Shown: piece after piece, positions 35,674 to 45,729 of the stretch
Layout: each line of letters begins with the position of its first letter
How positions within the stretch are numbered: the first letter of the stretch is position 1
Assembly: GCF_005405585.1 (NCBI RefSeq)
Contig: NZ_BJEQ01000010.1
Span: 93,192-157,191 of the forward strand
Length of the DNA stretch: 64,000 nucleotides
DNA from: Agarivorans sp. Toyoura001
GTDB lineage: Bacteria > Pseudomonadota > Gammaproteobacteria > Enterobacterales > Celerinatantimonadaceae
Direction of reading: 5' to 3'
The notes under the pieces: generated by a model
Databases searched by the model: none
What the model saw: only the letters and a program-made list of their open reading frames with translations
Told to the model about the DNA's origin: nothing
Program-made: the position numbers and the translations under genes

Positions 35674-35832
35674 TCCGAATTTTGCACTCTGTATCTAAAG
35701 AATCGCCGATTATATCGTCAAATTGTGACCTGTTTCGACAACTTTCTTAATAACTATTAGCACCTAAATCAATAACCCGTTATTCTGCAATCACAGGTAA
35801 CTGTTTAAATTTAAAAAGATAGTTGGCGAGTC

Positions 35833-36909
35833 ATGGTACTAGGGATAGGTAAAAAATCATCGACTGCTTTGTTAGGTATCGACTTTGGATCTGCCACAAT
35901 TAAGGGCTTATTGCTTTCAAAATCCTCAAAAGGGTTGAAAGTTGAGTCTGTGGCCGAAGTAGATACACCAACAGGCGCGTTAGTCGATAACCAAGTTGTT
36001 TCTCCGGAAGAGATTACTGAATCATTACGCGAATTGAAGCGAAAGCTTCCATCGCGTAGTCGCCAGGTGGCGACAGCTGTAGCAGGTAGCCATGTAATTA
36101 CTAAAGTAATTTACATGGACAGTAGTTTGTCAGAATTAGAGTTAGAGACTCAAGTTGAGCTTGAGGCTGAAAACTCTATTCCATTTCCAATCGATGAAAT
36201 TAGTCTTGATTTTGAAGTATTAGGTATTAACGAAAGTGAGCCTAATCGAAATAATGTGTTGTTAAGTGCTGCCCGCACTGAGGCTGTAAGCATCCGTGCT
36301 GAGGTGCTAACCAATGCTGATTTTGAAACCAAAATTGTAGATGTTGAATCACATGCTTTAGGGCGTGCTTGGAACTACGTGCTTAACCAGCAAGACGAAG
36401 AGTTTGATGAAAGCAAAATTATCGGTTTAGTTGATATCGGTGAAACTACTTTAAACTTTGCCATTTTGGATAAAGGTGAAGTGGTATATAACCGAGCACA
36501 AAACTTTGGTGGCGCTCAATATACCCAACAAATTGCGAGTTTCTATAGTCTTAGCTTAGAAGAAGCGAAAGAGATGAAAGTAAGTGGTCGCTTACCGGAA
36601 AACTACGAAATAGACGTATTTGCTCAGTTTGTTAGCGGTATTATTCAAAACGTACGCCGTCAAGTGTCGTTATTTTTAAGCTCCAGTGGTTATAAATCTT
36701 TAGACGCTATCGCAGTTAGTGGTGGCAGTGCTTTGTCAGATGAACTGATGTTTCAGATGCAAAGCGATCTAGAGGTGCCAGTAATTAAAGCTGCTCCGTT
36801 TAATGATTGTCAGTTTGACCGTTCGGTTGACCGCGAAAAACTTCGTCAAGAAGGCGGTAAATATATGGTTGCGCTGGGTCTAGCTTTAAGGAGTTTTGAT
36901 AATGTCTAA
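35833..36909 (+). CDS. pilM: type IV pilus assembly protein PilM
   Basis: Cytoplasmic actin-like ATPase of the type IV pilus inner-membrane alignment complex, 358 residues. LLGIDFGSATIKGLLL near the N-terminus and IIGLVDIGETTLNFAIL near residue 200 are the two phosphate motifs of the FtsA/actin fold; AVSGGSALSDEL is the adenosine motif. It binds the cytoplasmic N-terminus of PilN. First gene of the pilMNOPQ operon; the pilN start lies within its last codons. Confidence 0.96.
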   Translation: MVLGIGKKSSTALLGIDFGSATIKGLLLSKSSKGLKVESVAEVDTPTGALVDNQVVSPEEITESLRELKRKLPSRSRQVATAVAGSHVITKVIYMDSSLSELELETQVELEAENSIPFPIDEISLDFEVLGINESEPNRNNVLLSAARTEAVSIRAEVLTNADFETKIVDVESHALGRAWNYVLNQQDEEFDESKIIGLVDIGETTLNFAILDKGEVVYNRAQNFGGAQYTQQIASFYSLSLEEAKEMKVSGRLPENYEIDVFAQFVSGIIQNVRRQVSLFLSSSGYKSLDAIAVSGGSALSDELMFQMQSDLEVPVIKAAPFNDCQFDRSVDREKLRQEGGKYMVALGLALRSFDNV

Positions 36910-37477
36910 CATTAACTTACTTCCTTGGCGCGATGAGGTTAAAACTAAACAAAAGCGTGAATTTTGGATTGGCTTAGCATCTGCTGCAGCTATTACGCTG
37001 GTAGCGTTACTGGGTGTGCAGGGTTATTACACCAACCTTCAAGACAAACAAACTGCGCGAAATCAGTTTCTTGAAAAAGAAATTGCCATTCTTGACCATC
37101 AAATTGGTGAAATTCGCAAAATTAAAGAACAGAAGAAAAGTTTGAAAGAGCGGATTGCATTGATTCAAACCTTGCAAGAAAGCCGCAACGTTCCAACTAG
37201 AATCTTTAATAACCTGCCGTTAATTGCCCCTACTGGCATCTATTTGGATAGCTTAGCCTTTAGAGACTCAGCAATTAATTTAGATGGTAAGAGTGAGGCG
37301 AACTACCGAGTGGCTAGCTTGATGCGCAATATTGAGCAAAAAGTGTGGCTAGGTAGCCCTAGTATTCGTTCTATTGTTGCTTTACCAGGTAAACAAGCGG
37401 ATATGGAACTCAGTAAGTTCCAACTTAACTTTGCAGTAAAACTTGGTGTTCCTGAAGAAAAAAAGGAGGCTAAGTAA
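36902..37477 (+). CDS. pilN: type IV pilus assembly protein PilN
   Basis: Inner-membrane bitopic protein, 191 residues. The invariant N-terminal INLLPWR motif (PilM-binding) is followed by one membrane helix (about 23-43) and a coiled-coil then ferredoxin-like periplasmic domain. ATG 36902 behind AGGAG is preferred over the TTG two codons upstream. It overlaps pilM by 8 bp and pilO by 1 bp. It forms a heterodimer with PilO. Confidence 0.95.
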   Translation: MSNINLLPWRDEVKTKQKREFWIGLASAAAITLVALLGVQGYYTNLQDKQTARNQFLEKEIAILDHQIGEIRKIKEQKKSLKERIALIQTLQESRNVPTRIFNNLPLIAPTGIYLDSLAFRDSAINLDGKSEANYRVASLMRNIEQKVWLGSPSIRSIVALPGKQADMELSKFQLNFAVKLGVPEEKKEAK

Positions 37478-38073
37478 TGGATTTACAGCAGTTAAATGAA
37501 CTCGATTTAGAGAGCATTGGTACCTGGCCTAAAGTTGCAAAAATTGTTTTCGGCTTGGTGGTGTGTGGTTTGCTTTCTGCAGGCTTTTACTATTACCAAA
37601 TTGCAGACGAGCAAAAAGAGTTGGTGAAACTTGAAGCTAAAGAGCAAGACTTACGCTCAAAGTTTGAAGTTAAGGCGGCTATTGCTGGCAATTTACCCAT
37701 TTACCAAAAGCAAGTAGAAGAAATGCGCGTGGCATTTTCATCTTTGCTTAAACAGCTTCCAGAGAAACATGAGATTCCCGGTTTGCTGGATGAACTTAGC
37801 TTTATTGGTATTGATAATGGCTTAGAGTTTCGTCGCATTAATTGGGAGCCAGAAGTAGAACATGAGTTTTCTACTGAGCTACCAATTAAGCTGGAAGTGA
37901 GTGGTACTTACCATCAATTAGGTGCTTTTGTCAGCGCTGTTGCAGCGCTTCCTCGGATTGTTATTTTGGATAACATCACCATGAAAAAACAAGGTGATGG
38001 CGGAACATTAAGTATGGCGATGTTAGCCAAAACTTACCGCTATAAAGAAAAACCAGCGCCGAAGGGGAAATGA
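37477..38073 (+). CDS. pilO: type IV pilus assembly protein PilO
   Basis: Inner-membrane partner of PilN, 198 residues. Short cytoplasmic tail, one membrane helix (about 25-45, IVFGLVVCGLLSAGFYYYQ), a coiled coil with KLEAKEQDLRSKFE, then a ferredoxin-like periplasmic domain. It links the PilM-PilN platform to PilP. Start overlaps the pilN stop (TAATG). Confidence 0.95.
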   Translation: MDLQQLNELDLESIGTWPKVAKIVFGLVVCGLLSAGFYYYQIADEQKELVKLEAKEQDLRSKFEVKAAIAGNLPIYQKQVEEMRVAFSSLLKQLPEKHEIPGLLDELSFIGIDNGLEFRRINWEPEVEHEFSTELPIKLEVSGTYHQLGAFVSAVAALPRIVILDNITMKKQGDGGTLSMAMLAKTYRYKEKPAPKGK

Positions 38074-38597
38074 TGAGAGCTATAGCTATTGGATTGACCC
38101 TGCTTGCATTAGTGGGTTGTGAGGCATCTCAAGATGACTTGCAACAATATGTAATGGAAGTGAAGGCACGGAAAGTACCGGTTAAGGAAGATGTTCCAGA
38201 AATTAAACCTTTTGAGCATTTAGCTTATCAAGCGACTGAACGACGAAATCCGTTCACTAGCCCAAGGGCTGAACTTGCTGATACCACCTTAAACACAGAG
38301 AAAGAGTGTACTGTTACACCAAGCATCACGCGTCAAAAGCAATCGCTTGAACAGTTCTCTTTATCCAGTCTCACTATGCGTGGGATTCTGGGGGACGGAC
38401 CAAGCCTATGGGCTTTGGTTGAGGCGCCTGGTGGCGAGCTGTATCGTGTTAAAGAAGGTTACTATTTAGGCTTACATCACGGCATGATTGTGAAGGTAAG
38501 CGATGTAGGTTTGGATATTCAAGAAGTTGTTTCAGACGGCGAAGGCTGTTGGAACGAAAGAACTACTCAACTTTCGCTCTCGAAAGTTGATCAATAG
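38070..38597 (+). CDS. pilP: type IV pilus lipoprotein PilP
   Basis: Periplasmic lipoprotein that connects PilNO to the secretin PilQ, 175 residues (ATG 38070 or 38073). Lipobox LVGC near residue 16. RRNPFTSPRAE then LSSLTMRGILGDGPSLWALVE is the PilP beta domain. The start overlaps the pilO stop by 4 bp. Confidence 0.95.
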   Translation: MMRAIAIGLTLLALVGCEASQDDLQQYVMEVKARKVPVKEDVPEIKPFEHLAYQATERRNPFTSPRAELADTTLNTEKECTVTPSITRQKQSLEQFSLSSLTMRGILGDGPSLWALVEAPGGELYRVKEGYYLGLHHGMIVKVSDVGLDIQEVVSDGEGCWNERTTQLSLSKVDQ

Positions 38598-38607
38598 GGA
38601 AATAGGC

Positions 38608-40680
38608 ATGAAGGGAAAGATGCTGCAAGGAGTATACAAAAGCGGCTTGCTGCTGGCTGGTGTGTTTTGTTGCATAACACAAGCTTGGGCAAATGCTCAG
38701 TTAATTCAACTAAACACTAACCCAATGGTGAAAGGAGCGGTGGAAATAGAGTTACTTTTCGATAAGCCTATCGAAAATGTAAACGACCACCTCGAATATT
38801 CGCCGAATCAGTTGGTTATTGATGTTGCTAACGCTAGCTCTGCATTAAAAATTAACCCTCTACCCATTGAAGGTGGTGGTGTTAAGCAAGTTCAAAGTTT
38901 GCAAACTGAGTCAGGTTTGCAGCTGGTACTAGCCTTAGAGCGATTGGTGCCTTACCAGGTAAGCAAAGACTCACAAAGGGTATTAATTAAACTTGGTGCA
39001 CTGCCAATTGCGGCAGCGAATGCGCAAAGCTCTGTTGATGATGCTTTTGAAAATGCTAGCCGTGTTGAGCACGCCACCATTAATACCGTTGAGGGGATAG
39101 ACTTCCGCCGCGGTAAAGGTGGTTCAGGTCAGGTGATGATTGATTTGAATAACAGTTCAATCGCTGCCGATATTAAGCGCCGAGACAACAGCCTAATTGT
39201 TGATTTTTACAATACCGATATTGCTGAAGAAAATGTTTATGTCATGGACGTAAACGATTTTGCCACACCAGTTGAAAGTGTAGAAGTGTTTAAACATGAT
39301 GCTAAGGTACAGCTTAAAATCGCCATTGATGGTGACTTTGATTACCGTTATGACCAATCGGGAGAATTGTTTTTAGTTGAAGTTAAGCAGCTTGAACCTG
39401 AAGAAGGTGCCAAGGTTGAGTATCAGGGTAAGCCTATTTCCCTGAACTTCCAAGATATTCCTGTGCGTACGGTGCTGCAGCTAATTGCAGACTTCAACAA
39501 GCTTAACTTGGTTACCACGGATTCGGTACGCGGTAACATTACCTTGCGTATGGACGATGTGCCTTGGGAGCAAGCGCTAGACATTATTTTGAAAGTAAAA
39601 GGCTTAGATAAGCGCTTAGATAACAATGTATTGTTGATTGCGCCAGCCGCTGAACTTGCGGAGCAGGAGCGTCAACAGCTTGAAAGTGCTCAACAAGTGG
39701 CTGATCTAGCACCGCTTTACTCAGAGTATATTCAAGTTAACTATGCTAAAGCTGCAGACTTATCAGCCTTGCTGAAAAGCGAGCAGACTTCAATGTTGTC
39801 AGAGCGCGGTTCGGTTGCGGTTGATGATCGTACTAATACCTTGTTGATTAAAGATACTGAAGAATCACTAAATAACATCAAAGCGATGGTTGAAAAACTG
39901 GATATTGCGGTTAAGCAGGTCGTGATTGAAGCGCGCATGGTGACGGTAAGTGACGATGTTAGTGAAGAGTTAGGTATTCGCTGGGGGGTGACGAGTTCTG
40001 GTTCCGCTGGCAGTGGTACAGGTATTACTTCAGGTACTCTAGAAGGTGCTGACGATGTACTCGCTGGTAACATCCCAGACTTGGATGACCGTTTGAATGT
40101 GAATTTACCGGTGTCAGATCCTGCTGGTTCAATCGCCTTCCAAGTGGCCAAGTTAGCCAACGGGCAAATTCTTGATTTAGAGCTTTCAGCTTTAGAGCAA
40201 GAAAACAAAGGTGAAGTGATTGCAAGTCCACGCATTACTACTGCAAACCAAAAGGCTGCGTACATTGAACAGGGTCGTGAGATTCCTTATGTAGAAAATG
40301 CTTCTAGTGGTGCTACCTCGGTTACCTTCAAAAAAGCGGTATTAAGCTTACGTGTAACGCCGCAAATCACGCCTGACGGTAATGTAATTCTTGACCTAGT
40401 TATTACTCAAGATTCAGAGGGTGATGCGGTACTCACGCCTACAGGACCAGCGGTTGCGATTAACAAACAAGAGATTGGTACTCAGGTACTGGTAAAAAAT
40501 GGTGAAACCATCGTATTAGGTGGTATCTACCAACAACAAAATGTTAATCGAGTGAAGAAAGTACCTATTTTGGGTGATGTTCCAGGCTTAGGTTACTTGT
40601 TCCGCACGACTACTGAGAGCGTTAACAAGAATGAGTTACTGATATTTGTAACGCCTAAAATCTTGCTAGACACCTTATAA
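38608..40680 (+). CDS. pilQ: type IV pilus secretin PilQ
   Basis: Outer-membrane secretin channel through which the pilus exits, 690 residues. Signal peptide (about 1-32), one or two AMIN domains that bind peptidoglycan, N0 and N1 domains, and a C-terminal secretin domain with VIASPRITTANQKAAYIEQG, IPYVENA and NGETIVLGGIYQQ. ATG 38608 is chosen for its signal peptide and nearby AGG; the ORF runs further upstream inside pilP in another frame. Last gene of pilMNOPQ. Confidence 0.96.
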   Translation: MKGKMLQGVYKSGLLLAGVFCCITQAWANAQLIQLNTNPMVKGAVEIELLFDKPIENVNDHLEYSPNQLVIDVANASSALKINPLPIEGGGVKQVQSLQTESGLQLVLALERLVPYQVSKDSQRVLIKLGALPIAAANAQSSVDDAFENASRVEHATINTVEGIDFRRGKGGSGQVMIDLNNSSIAADIKRRDNSLIVDFYNTDIAEENVYVMDVNDFATPVESVEVFKHDAKVQLKIAIDGDFDYRYDQSGELFLVEVKQLEPEEGAKVEYQGKPISLNFQDIPVRTVLQLIADFNKLNLVTTDSVRGNITLRMDDVPWEQALDIILKVKGLDKRLDNNVLLIAPAAELAEQERQQLESAQQVADLAPLYSEYIQVNYAKAADLSALLKSEQTSMLSERGSVAVDDRTNTLLIKDTEESLNNIKAMVEKLDIAVKQVVIEARMVTVSDDVSEELGIRWGVTSSGSAGSGTGITSGTLEGADDVLAGNIPDLDDRLNVNLPVSDPAGSIAFQVAKLANGQILDLELSALEQENKGEVIASPRITTANQKAAYIEQGREIPYVENASSGATSVTFKKAVLSLRVTPQITPDGNVILDLVITQDSEGDAVLTPTGPAVAINKQEIGTQVLVKNGETIVLGGIYQQQNVNRVKKVPILGDVPGLGYLFRTTTESVNKNELLIFVTPKILLDTL

Positions 40681-40693
40681 ACAAGCCTTTTAG

Positions 40694-40733
40694 TCACTCT
40701 CAGGTCGAGTCATTCGATTTGAGAGTGATTTTG
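40694..40733 (+). terminator. probable terminator after pilQ
   Basis: Perfect 9-bp stem TCACTCTCA / TGAGAGTGA with a 17-nt loop and a short TTTT. It is 14 bp after pilQ and may be leaky, since aroK lies only 120 bp further. Confidence 0.5.
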
Positions 40734-40850
40734 CGGTTGCCAAAGTCCCCTCCATACTGAGATAATCCCGCCCTGATCTTTTTACTAAGGTTTGAACATC
40801 ACGTGCCCGCATTGCCGGGAGAAAATAGACAAAGACAAATTTGAAGAAGC

Positions 40851-41366
40851 ATGGCTGAGAAACGAAATATCTTCCTTGTAGGACCAATGGGTGCTGGGAA
40901 AAGCACAATCGGGCGTCATTTAGCACAGCAATTACATTTGCAATTTTACGACACTGACCAAGAAATCGAACGCCGTACTGGTGCAGATATCGCTTGGGTG
41001 TTTGACGTAGAAGGCGAAGCTGGTTTTAGAGTTCGTGAAGAAGGCGTTATTGACGACCTATCTCAAGAACAAGGCATCGTGTTAGCAACGGGTGGTGGCT
41101 CTGTTATTAGTAAAGAAAACCGCAATCACCTTTCTGCGCGCGGTATCGTAGTTTACTTAGAAACCACAATCGATAAGCAGTTTGCGCGTACTCAGCGTGA
41201 TAAACGTCGCCCATTACTTCAAACAGATGAACCTAGAGAAGTATTGGAAAATTTAGCGGGTGAGCGTAATCCCATGTACACCGATGTGGCCGATTACACC
41301 GTTAAAACAGACGATCAAAGTGCCAAAGCAGTGGCCAATCAAATCATCGAACTATTAGGATTCTAA
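40851..41366 (+). CDS. aroK: shikimate kinase AroK
   Basis: Phosphorylates shikimate with ATP in aromatic amino-acid synthesis; 171 residues, usual length. Walker [10 protein letters not shown], then [16 protein letters not shown] with the substrate-binding Asp, ATGGGSVI, and the lid RDKRRPLL. It is followed by aroB after 7 bp, the standard gammaproteobacterial aroKB pair. Confidence 0.97.
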   Translation: MAEKRNIFLVGPMGAGKSTIGRHLAQQLHLQFYDTDQEIERRTGADIAWVFDVEGEAGFRVREEGVIDDLSQEQGIVLATGGGSVISKENRNHLSARGIVVYLETTIDKQFARTQRDKRRPLLQTDEPREVLENLAGERNPMYTDVADYTVKTDDQSAKAVANQIIELLGF

Positions 41367-41373
41367 AATAACA

Positions 41374-42450
41374 ATGGAATGTTTGACGGTTGCTCTTGGT
41401 GAGCGTAGTTACCCCATTACTATTGGCCAAGGTTTATTAAACCAAGCTGATTTATTTAGTTCTGCCATCTCCAGTAAAAAGGTTATGGTTGTCACTAATA
41501 CTACGGTCGCACCACTATATTTAGAGCAACTATTGGCTTGTTTAAGCGGCTACACCGTAGATGTAGTGAGCTTGCCAGACGGCGAGCAATACAAAAACTT
41601 AGACACGCTAAATCAAATTTTTTCAGAGTTGTTAGCTCAGCAACACAGCCGAGATACCACTATTGTGGCCCTTGGCGGTGGAGTCATTGGTGACATGGCA
41701 GGTTTTGCTGCCGCATGTTATCAACGAGCGGTACCCTTTATACAAGTACCCACAACCTTGTTGTCACAGGTTGACTCATCGGTGGGAGGGAAAACAGCGG
41801 TAAATCATCCGTTGGGTAAAAACATGATAGGTGCATTTTACCAACCTAAAGCGGTGATTATCGATATCAATTGTTTGGCTACGTTGGATAAGCGCGAGTT
41901 AGCCGCCGGCATGGCTGAAGTGATTAAGTATGGCATTATTTATGATGCTGATTTCTTCAGTTGGCTTGAAGAGAATCTTGACCAACTTATGAACTTAGAC
42001 CCTGCTTTAATGACGCGTGCTATAGCACGTTGTTGTGAAATTAAAGCTGAAGTCGTTGCTAAAGATGAGACCGAGCAAGGTATTCGAGCGCTCCTTAATC
42101 TTGGGCATACCTTTGGTCACGCTATTGAAGCTGAACAAGGTTATGGGGTTTGGTTACATGGCGAAGCTGTAGGTGCTGGAATGGTAATGGCCGCAGAAAC
42201 AGCTGAACTGGCCGGTATGATCGATAAAACGCTTGTTGAGCGTATGCGTAAGCTGATTGAACGAACGGGTTTACCAATTGTACCGCCGCAGAACATGGGC
42301 TTAGCGCAGTTTATTCCCCATATGATGCGTGACAAGAAAGTATTAGACGGAAAACTACGTTTAGTACTACCTAGCTCTATTGGTACAGCAGAAGTAGTTG
42401 ATACAATTACTGAAAGTGATATAAAAACAGTTATCAATCGATTTCAATAA
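41374..42450 (+). CDS. aroB: 3-dehydroquinate synthase AroB
   Basis: Cyclises DAHP to 3-dehydroquinate, second step of the shikimate pathway, using NAD and a divalent metal. 358 residues. [15 protein letters not shown] and [20 protein letters not shown] form the NAD/phosphate sites; [11 protein letters not shown] supplies metal-binding histidines. Co-transcribed between aroK and damX. Confidence 0.98.
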   Translation: MECLTVALGERSYPITIGQGLLNQADLFSSAISSKKVMVVTNTTVAPLYLEQLLACLSGYTVDVVSLPDGEQYKNLDTLNQIFSELLAQQHSRDTTIVALGGGVIGDMAGFAAACYQRAVPFIQVPTTLLSQVDSSVGGKTAVNHPLGKNMIGAFYQPKAVIIDINCLATLDKRELAAGMAEVIKYGIIYDADFFSWLEENLDQLMNLDPALMTRAIARCCEIKAEVVAKDETEQGIRALLNLGHTFGHAIEAEQGYGVWLHGEAVGAGMVMAAETAELAGMIDKTLVERMRKLIERTGLPIVPPQNMGLAQFIPHMMRDKKVLDGKLRLVLPSSIGTAEVVDTITESDIKTVINRFQ

Positions 42451-42460
42451 GGCAATTTGA

Positions 42461-43927
42461 ATGGTGGAAGTGCGGCGCGATGCCGAGTTTGCGCAATTGC
42501 AAAGTCAATTACGTTTGCGCGATAGACTTATCACCCAAATTCGCTTTAGTGCTAAATTCATTTGTGTAACGGGTGAGACGGGCTCAGGAAAGTCATCTCT
42601 TGCAACTTCGGTATTAGAGCGTGCTCCTTTTGCTAATCACGCTTTTGTTACCGCTGCTGCCGATGAAGGCGGCCGACTGCGTCGCGATTTACTCCAACAG
42701 TTACTCAAAGACCCTCTCTTTAATCAAGACGATCCGCTATTTGATAGCTTCCAGCGCAATGTAAAAGAAAGCGCTGCGCCCTTGGTTGTGATAGTGGACA
42801 ATGCACAGCACTTGAGCGCGGATATACTCAAAGAGTTAGTCGAGTTTTATCAACACTACAATCAACTTTATCATCACGATATGTCGCTGCTGTTGCTTGC
42901 AGAAAGCGGCACAGAGTTTAATGCGCAATTGGATGCGCTAAACAATGACGTACTGTATTTTGATGTCTCTCCGTTAAACGAAAGTGAAGCATTTGAACTC
43001 GCTTCACTATTGTTTAATCGTGCAGACTATGTGGCTGAGTTTGAAAATCAGCAAGCCATTGAACAACATATAGCCTCGGCGAAAGGAAATCCTAGTCTAA
43101 TTTATCAATTTGTCGACCAAATCGTTACCGGAGATATTCCCATGTCAGAAGCAAGCAGTCCTAATCGTAACAAGCTCTATTTGGTTATCGCGGTGGTGTT
43201 ATGTGCAGCAGTCGCGGGTTTACTGGTACAAGTTATCAATGATTGGGGCGGCGATGGTGATAATAACGACAGCCGTATCGCACTTGCCTTGATGGAAGAG
43301 CCGACGTTAGCTAATGGTAGTTCACCAAGCCAAAGTGCTGCAGATACAACGTCGAGCAGTTCAAACCTACTCGGGAGTCAAGTCGAGACCGCCGAGCTCC
43401 CGTCTCAAGATTTACCGGAAGAGCTTGATATTAGTTCGCAAAGCAGTAGCGATGAGCTACGAGTAATTGTTGAAGACGACGTAGTTAATAAACTATTGGC
43501 TGAGCAAAACGAGCCTAAAGCTGACACAGGCCAAGTGACAGAGATTAAAGATAACGACAACTTACTTGCAGAGCTGCCCGAAGAGGCCGTTAGCCCAAGC
43601 CTTGAAACGATTGAAAACAGTGACGTAGCAATTAAAGTTACGGATGTTAAATCCCTGTTAGAAGCTAAGCCAAGTAAGCATTACACCTTACAGCTAATGG
43701 CGCTGAATAACCGCGAGAAAGCCCAACAGTTTGTCTCTGCGCGCCAATGGTCACATGACGTTTGGGTTTATCGCTCAAGTGCTAACCCCAACGTACCCTA
43801 TAAAATTATTTACGGTGACTTTGCTACTCGCGAAGAAGCCCAAGCCGCTCGCACAAGTTTAAAACAGCAAAATCTAGATTCATTGATTAAGCAATTTAAA
43901 CAGGTACAGTTTGAATTGACGCAATAG
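42461..43927 (+). CDS. damX: cell-division SPOR protein DamX
   Basis: Membrane-anchored septal protein of 488 residues. An unusual N-terminal AAA/ExeA-like ATPase domain (about 10-230) has GETGSGKSS and the VVIVDNAQHLS Walker B. One membrane helix follows at about 240-260 (LVIAVVLCAAVAGLLVQVI), then a long acidic Ser-rich linker and a C-terminal SPOR domain (about 410-485, YTLQLMALNNREKAQQF) that binds denuded septal glycan. E. coli DamX lacks a functional ATPase of this kind, but relatives in other marine gammaproteobacteria have it. In the aroB-damX-dam order. Confidence 0.9.
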   Translation: MVEVRRDAEFAQLQSQLRLRDRLITQIRFSAKFICVTGETGSGKSSLATSVLERAPFANHAFVTAAADEGGRLRRDLLQQLLKDPLFNQDDPLFDSFQRNVKESAAPLVVIVDNAQHLSADILKELVEFYQHYNQLYHHDMSLLLLAESGTEFNAQLDALNNDVLYFDVSPLNESEAFELASLLFNRADYVAEFENQQAIEQHIASAKGNPSLIYQFVDQIVTGDIPMSEASSPNRNKLYLVIAVVLCAAVAGLLVQVINDWGGDGDNNDSRIALALMEEPTLANGSSPSQSAADTTSSSSNLLGSQVETAELPSQDLPEELDISSQSSSDELRVIVEDDVVNKLLAEQNEPKADTGQVTEIKDNDNLLAELPEEAVSPSLETIENSDVAIKVTDVKSLLEAKPSKHYTLQLMALNNREKAQQFVSARQWSHDVWVYRSSANPNVPYKIIYGDFATREEAQAARTSLKQQNLDSLIKQFKQVQFELTQ

Positions 43928-43929
43928 AA

Positions 43930-44745
43930 ATGAAGAAAACTCGTGCTTTTTTAAAGTGGGCCGGCGGAAAATACGGCCTGATTGAAGATATTCAACAACA
44001 ACTTCCTGAAGGCGATACCTTAGTTGAACCTTTTGTTGGCGCTGCTTCGGTATTTCTAAATACCGACTATTCTCGTTATCTGTTAAGCGACATTAACCCT
44101 GATTTAATTAATTTATATAAACTTTTGCAAACAAGTCCGCAGAAGTTCATTAATGACGCCAAGCTTTACTTTACGCCTGAGTGTAATCAGAGTGAGTTTT
44201 ACTATGAGGTGCGTAAGCGGTTTAATGCTACTACAGACAGCTATCAACGTTCCTTAATGTTCTTGTATATGAATCGTCATGGCTACAATGGTCTGTGTCG
44301 CTACAATCGGAGTGGTGGCTTTAATGTGCCCTTTGGTTCTTACAAGCGACCTTATTTTCCTGAGCATGAGTTAGCGTTTTTTGCTGAGAAGGCGAAGCGT
44401 GCAGAGTTTCGTTGTTGCAGTTATGTAGACACCTTTGCTGAGATTAAAGCCGGTGACATTGTTTATTGCGATCCACCCTATGCTCCCTTAAGCCCTACCG
44501 CCAGTTTTACCAACTATGCAAGTAAAGGCTTTAATCGCAGCGATCAAGAACGTTTAGGTGAACTAGCAATAGTAGCTCAGCAGCGCGGGGCATCGGTGTT
44601 GATTAGTAATCATGATTTACCACTAACACGCACTATCTATCAAAGCAGTGAGTTGAGTCAGCTAAGTGTGCGCCGTACTATTAGCCGTAAGGGGCATAAA
44701 CGCATGAAAGTGGCCGAATTACTGGCTTACTACCACGCTAATTAA
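43930..44745 (+). CDS. dam: DNA adenine methylase Dam
   Basis: N6-adenine methyltransferase of GATC sites, 271 residues, used in mismatch repair and replication control. FLKWAGGKY is the SAM-binding motif of the D12 class and VYCDPPYAPL is the catalytic DPPY motif. MNRHGYNGLCRYNR is the recognition-region signature of Dam. It starts 2 bp after damX and overlaps the convergent DUF2970 gene by 4 bp. Confidence 0.97.
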   Translation: MKKTRAFLKWAGGKYGLIEDIQQQLPEGDTLVEPFVGAASVFLNTDYSRYLLSDINPDLINLYKLLQTSPQKFINDAKLYFTPECNQSEFYYEVRKRFNATTDSYQRSLMFLYMNRHGYNGLCRYNRSGGFNVPFGSYKRPYFPEHELAFFAEKAKRAEFRCCSYVDTFAEIKAGDIVYCDPPYAPLSPTASFTNYASKGFNRSDQERLGELAIVAQQRGASVLISNHDLPLTRTIYQSSELSQLSVRRTISRKGHKRMKVAELLAYYHAN

Positions 44746-44924
44746 GTAATCACTTTTACTAGCAGCGCAATACTCAGAACAAACACTATCACCATCACAA
44801 TGCCTAACACGATAAATTTCCACGCTTTGCCTTGGCTAAAGTCGTGTTGGCGTTGCTTGTTTGATTGAACACCAAATAGTGCTCCCAGTACGCTTTTGAA
44901 CAAAGATGCAGTTTTACCGGCCAT
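44742..44924 (-). CDS. DUF2970 small membrane protein
   Basis: 60 residues with SVLGALFGVQSNKQRQHDF, then a single C-terminal membrane helix (about 35-58). This fits the DUF2970 family of tiny gammaproteobacterial inner-membrane proteins with unknown role. Good ribosome-binding site (GGAG). It is convergent with dam and divergent from rpe. Confidence 0.75.
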   Translation of the reverse strand: MAGKTASLFKSVLGALFGVQSNKQRQHDFSQGKAWKFIVLGIVMVIVFVLSIALLVKVIT

Positions 44925-45042
44925 TTTTTGCTCCTTAGAATGTGAAAATTCAGCATGCCATAAAAACTATCTTTGTACAGTGATTGGATCACGGCACAAG
45001 CTGCGCTAAAATTGCGCACTTTAAAATCCAATGGTTACCCCA

Positions 45043-45720
45043 ATGAGCAAACCCTTTTTAATTGCCCCTTCAATTTTAGCTGCCGATTTTGCCCGTTTGG
45101 GTGAAGAAGTAGAAAACGTATTAGCTGCCGGTGCAGACGTGGTTCACTTTGATGTAATGGATAACCATTACGTACCAAACTTAACAGTTGGTCCTATGGT
45201 GTGCAAGGCGCTTCGCGACTACGGTATTACCGCTCCGATTGATGTACACCTAATGGTAAAACCGGTTGATGCAATTATTCCGCAGTTTGCTAAAGCAGGC
45301 GCTAGCATGATTACCTTCCATGCTGAAGCCTCTGAGCACATTGACCGCAGCTTGCAGTTGATTAAAGAGCAAGGCTGTAAAGCGGGCTTAGTGCTTAACC
45401 CTGCTACACCTTTGCATTGCCTTGACTACGTAATGGATAAGCTAGACATGATTTTGTTAATGTCGGTTAACCCAGGTTTTGGCGGCCAGAAATTTATTCC
45501 AAATACTCTTGATAAGCTGCGCGCGGTACGTAAAAAAATCGATGATAGTGGTTACGATATTCGCTTAGAAATTGATGGTGGCGTAACCCCTGACAATATT
45601 GGTGAAATTGCCGCTGCCGGTGCCGACATGTTTGTAGCTGGGTCTGCTATTTTCAGTAAGCCTGATTACAAAGCAGTGATTGACCAAATGCGTGCTGAAT
45701 TAGCCAAAGCAACAAAGTAA
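45043..45720 (+). CDS. rpe: ribulose-phosphate 3-epimerase
   Basis: Interconverts ribulose-5-phosphate and xylulose-5-phosphate in the pentose phosphate pathway; 225 residues, TIM barrel. [27 protein letters not shown] and the metal-binding His of DVHLMV are conserved; [14 protein letters not shown] and EIDGGV complete the active site. ATG 45043 is preferred over 45031 by family alignment. It is followed by gph after 9 bp. Confidence 0.97.
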   Translation: MSKPFLIAPSILAADFARLGEEVENVLAAGADVVHFDVMDNHYVPNLTVGPMVCKALRDYGITAPIDVHLMVKPVDAIIPQFAKAGASMITFHAEASEHIDRSLQLIKEQGCKAGLVLNPATPLHCLDYVMDKLDMILLMSVNPGFGGQKFIPNTLDKLRAVRKKIDDSGYDIRLEIDGGVTPDNIGEIAAAGADMFVAGSAIFSKPDYKAVIDQMRAELAKATK

Positions 45721-45729
45721 GGCCAATTA

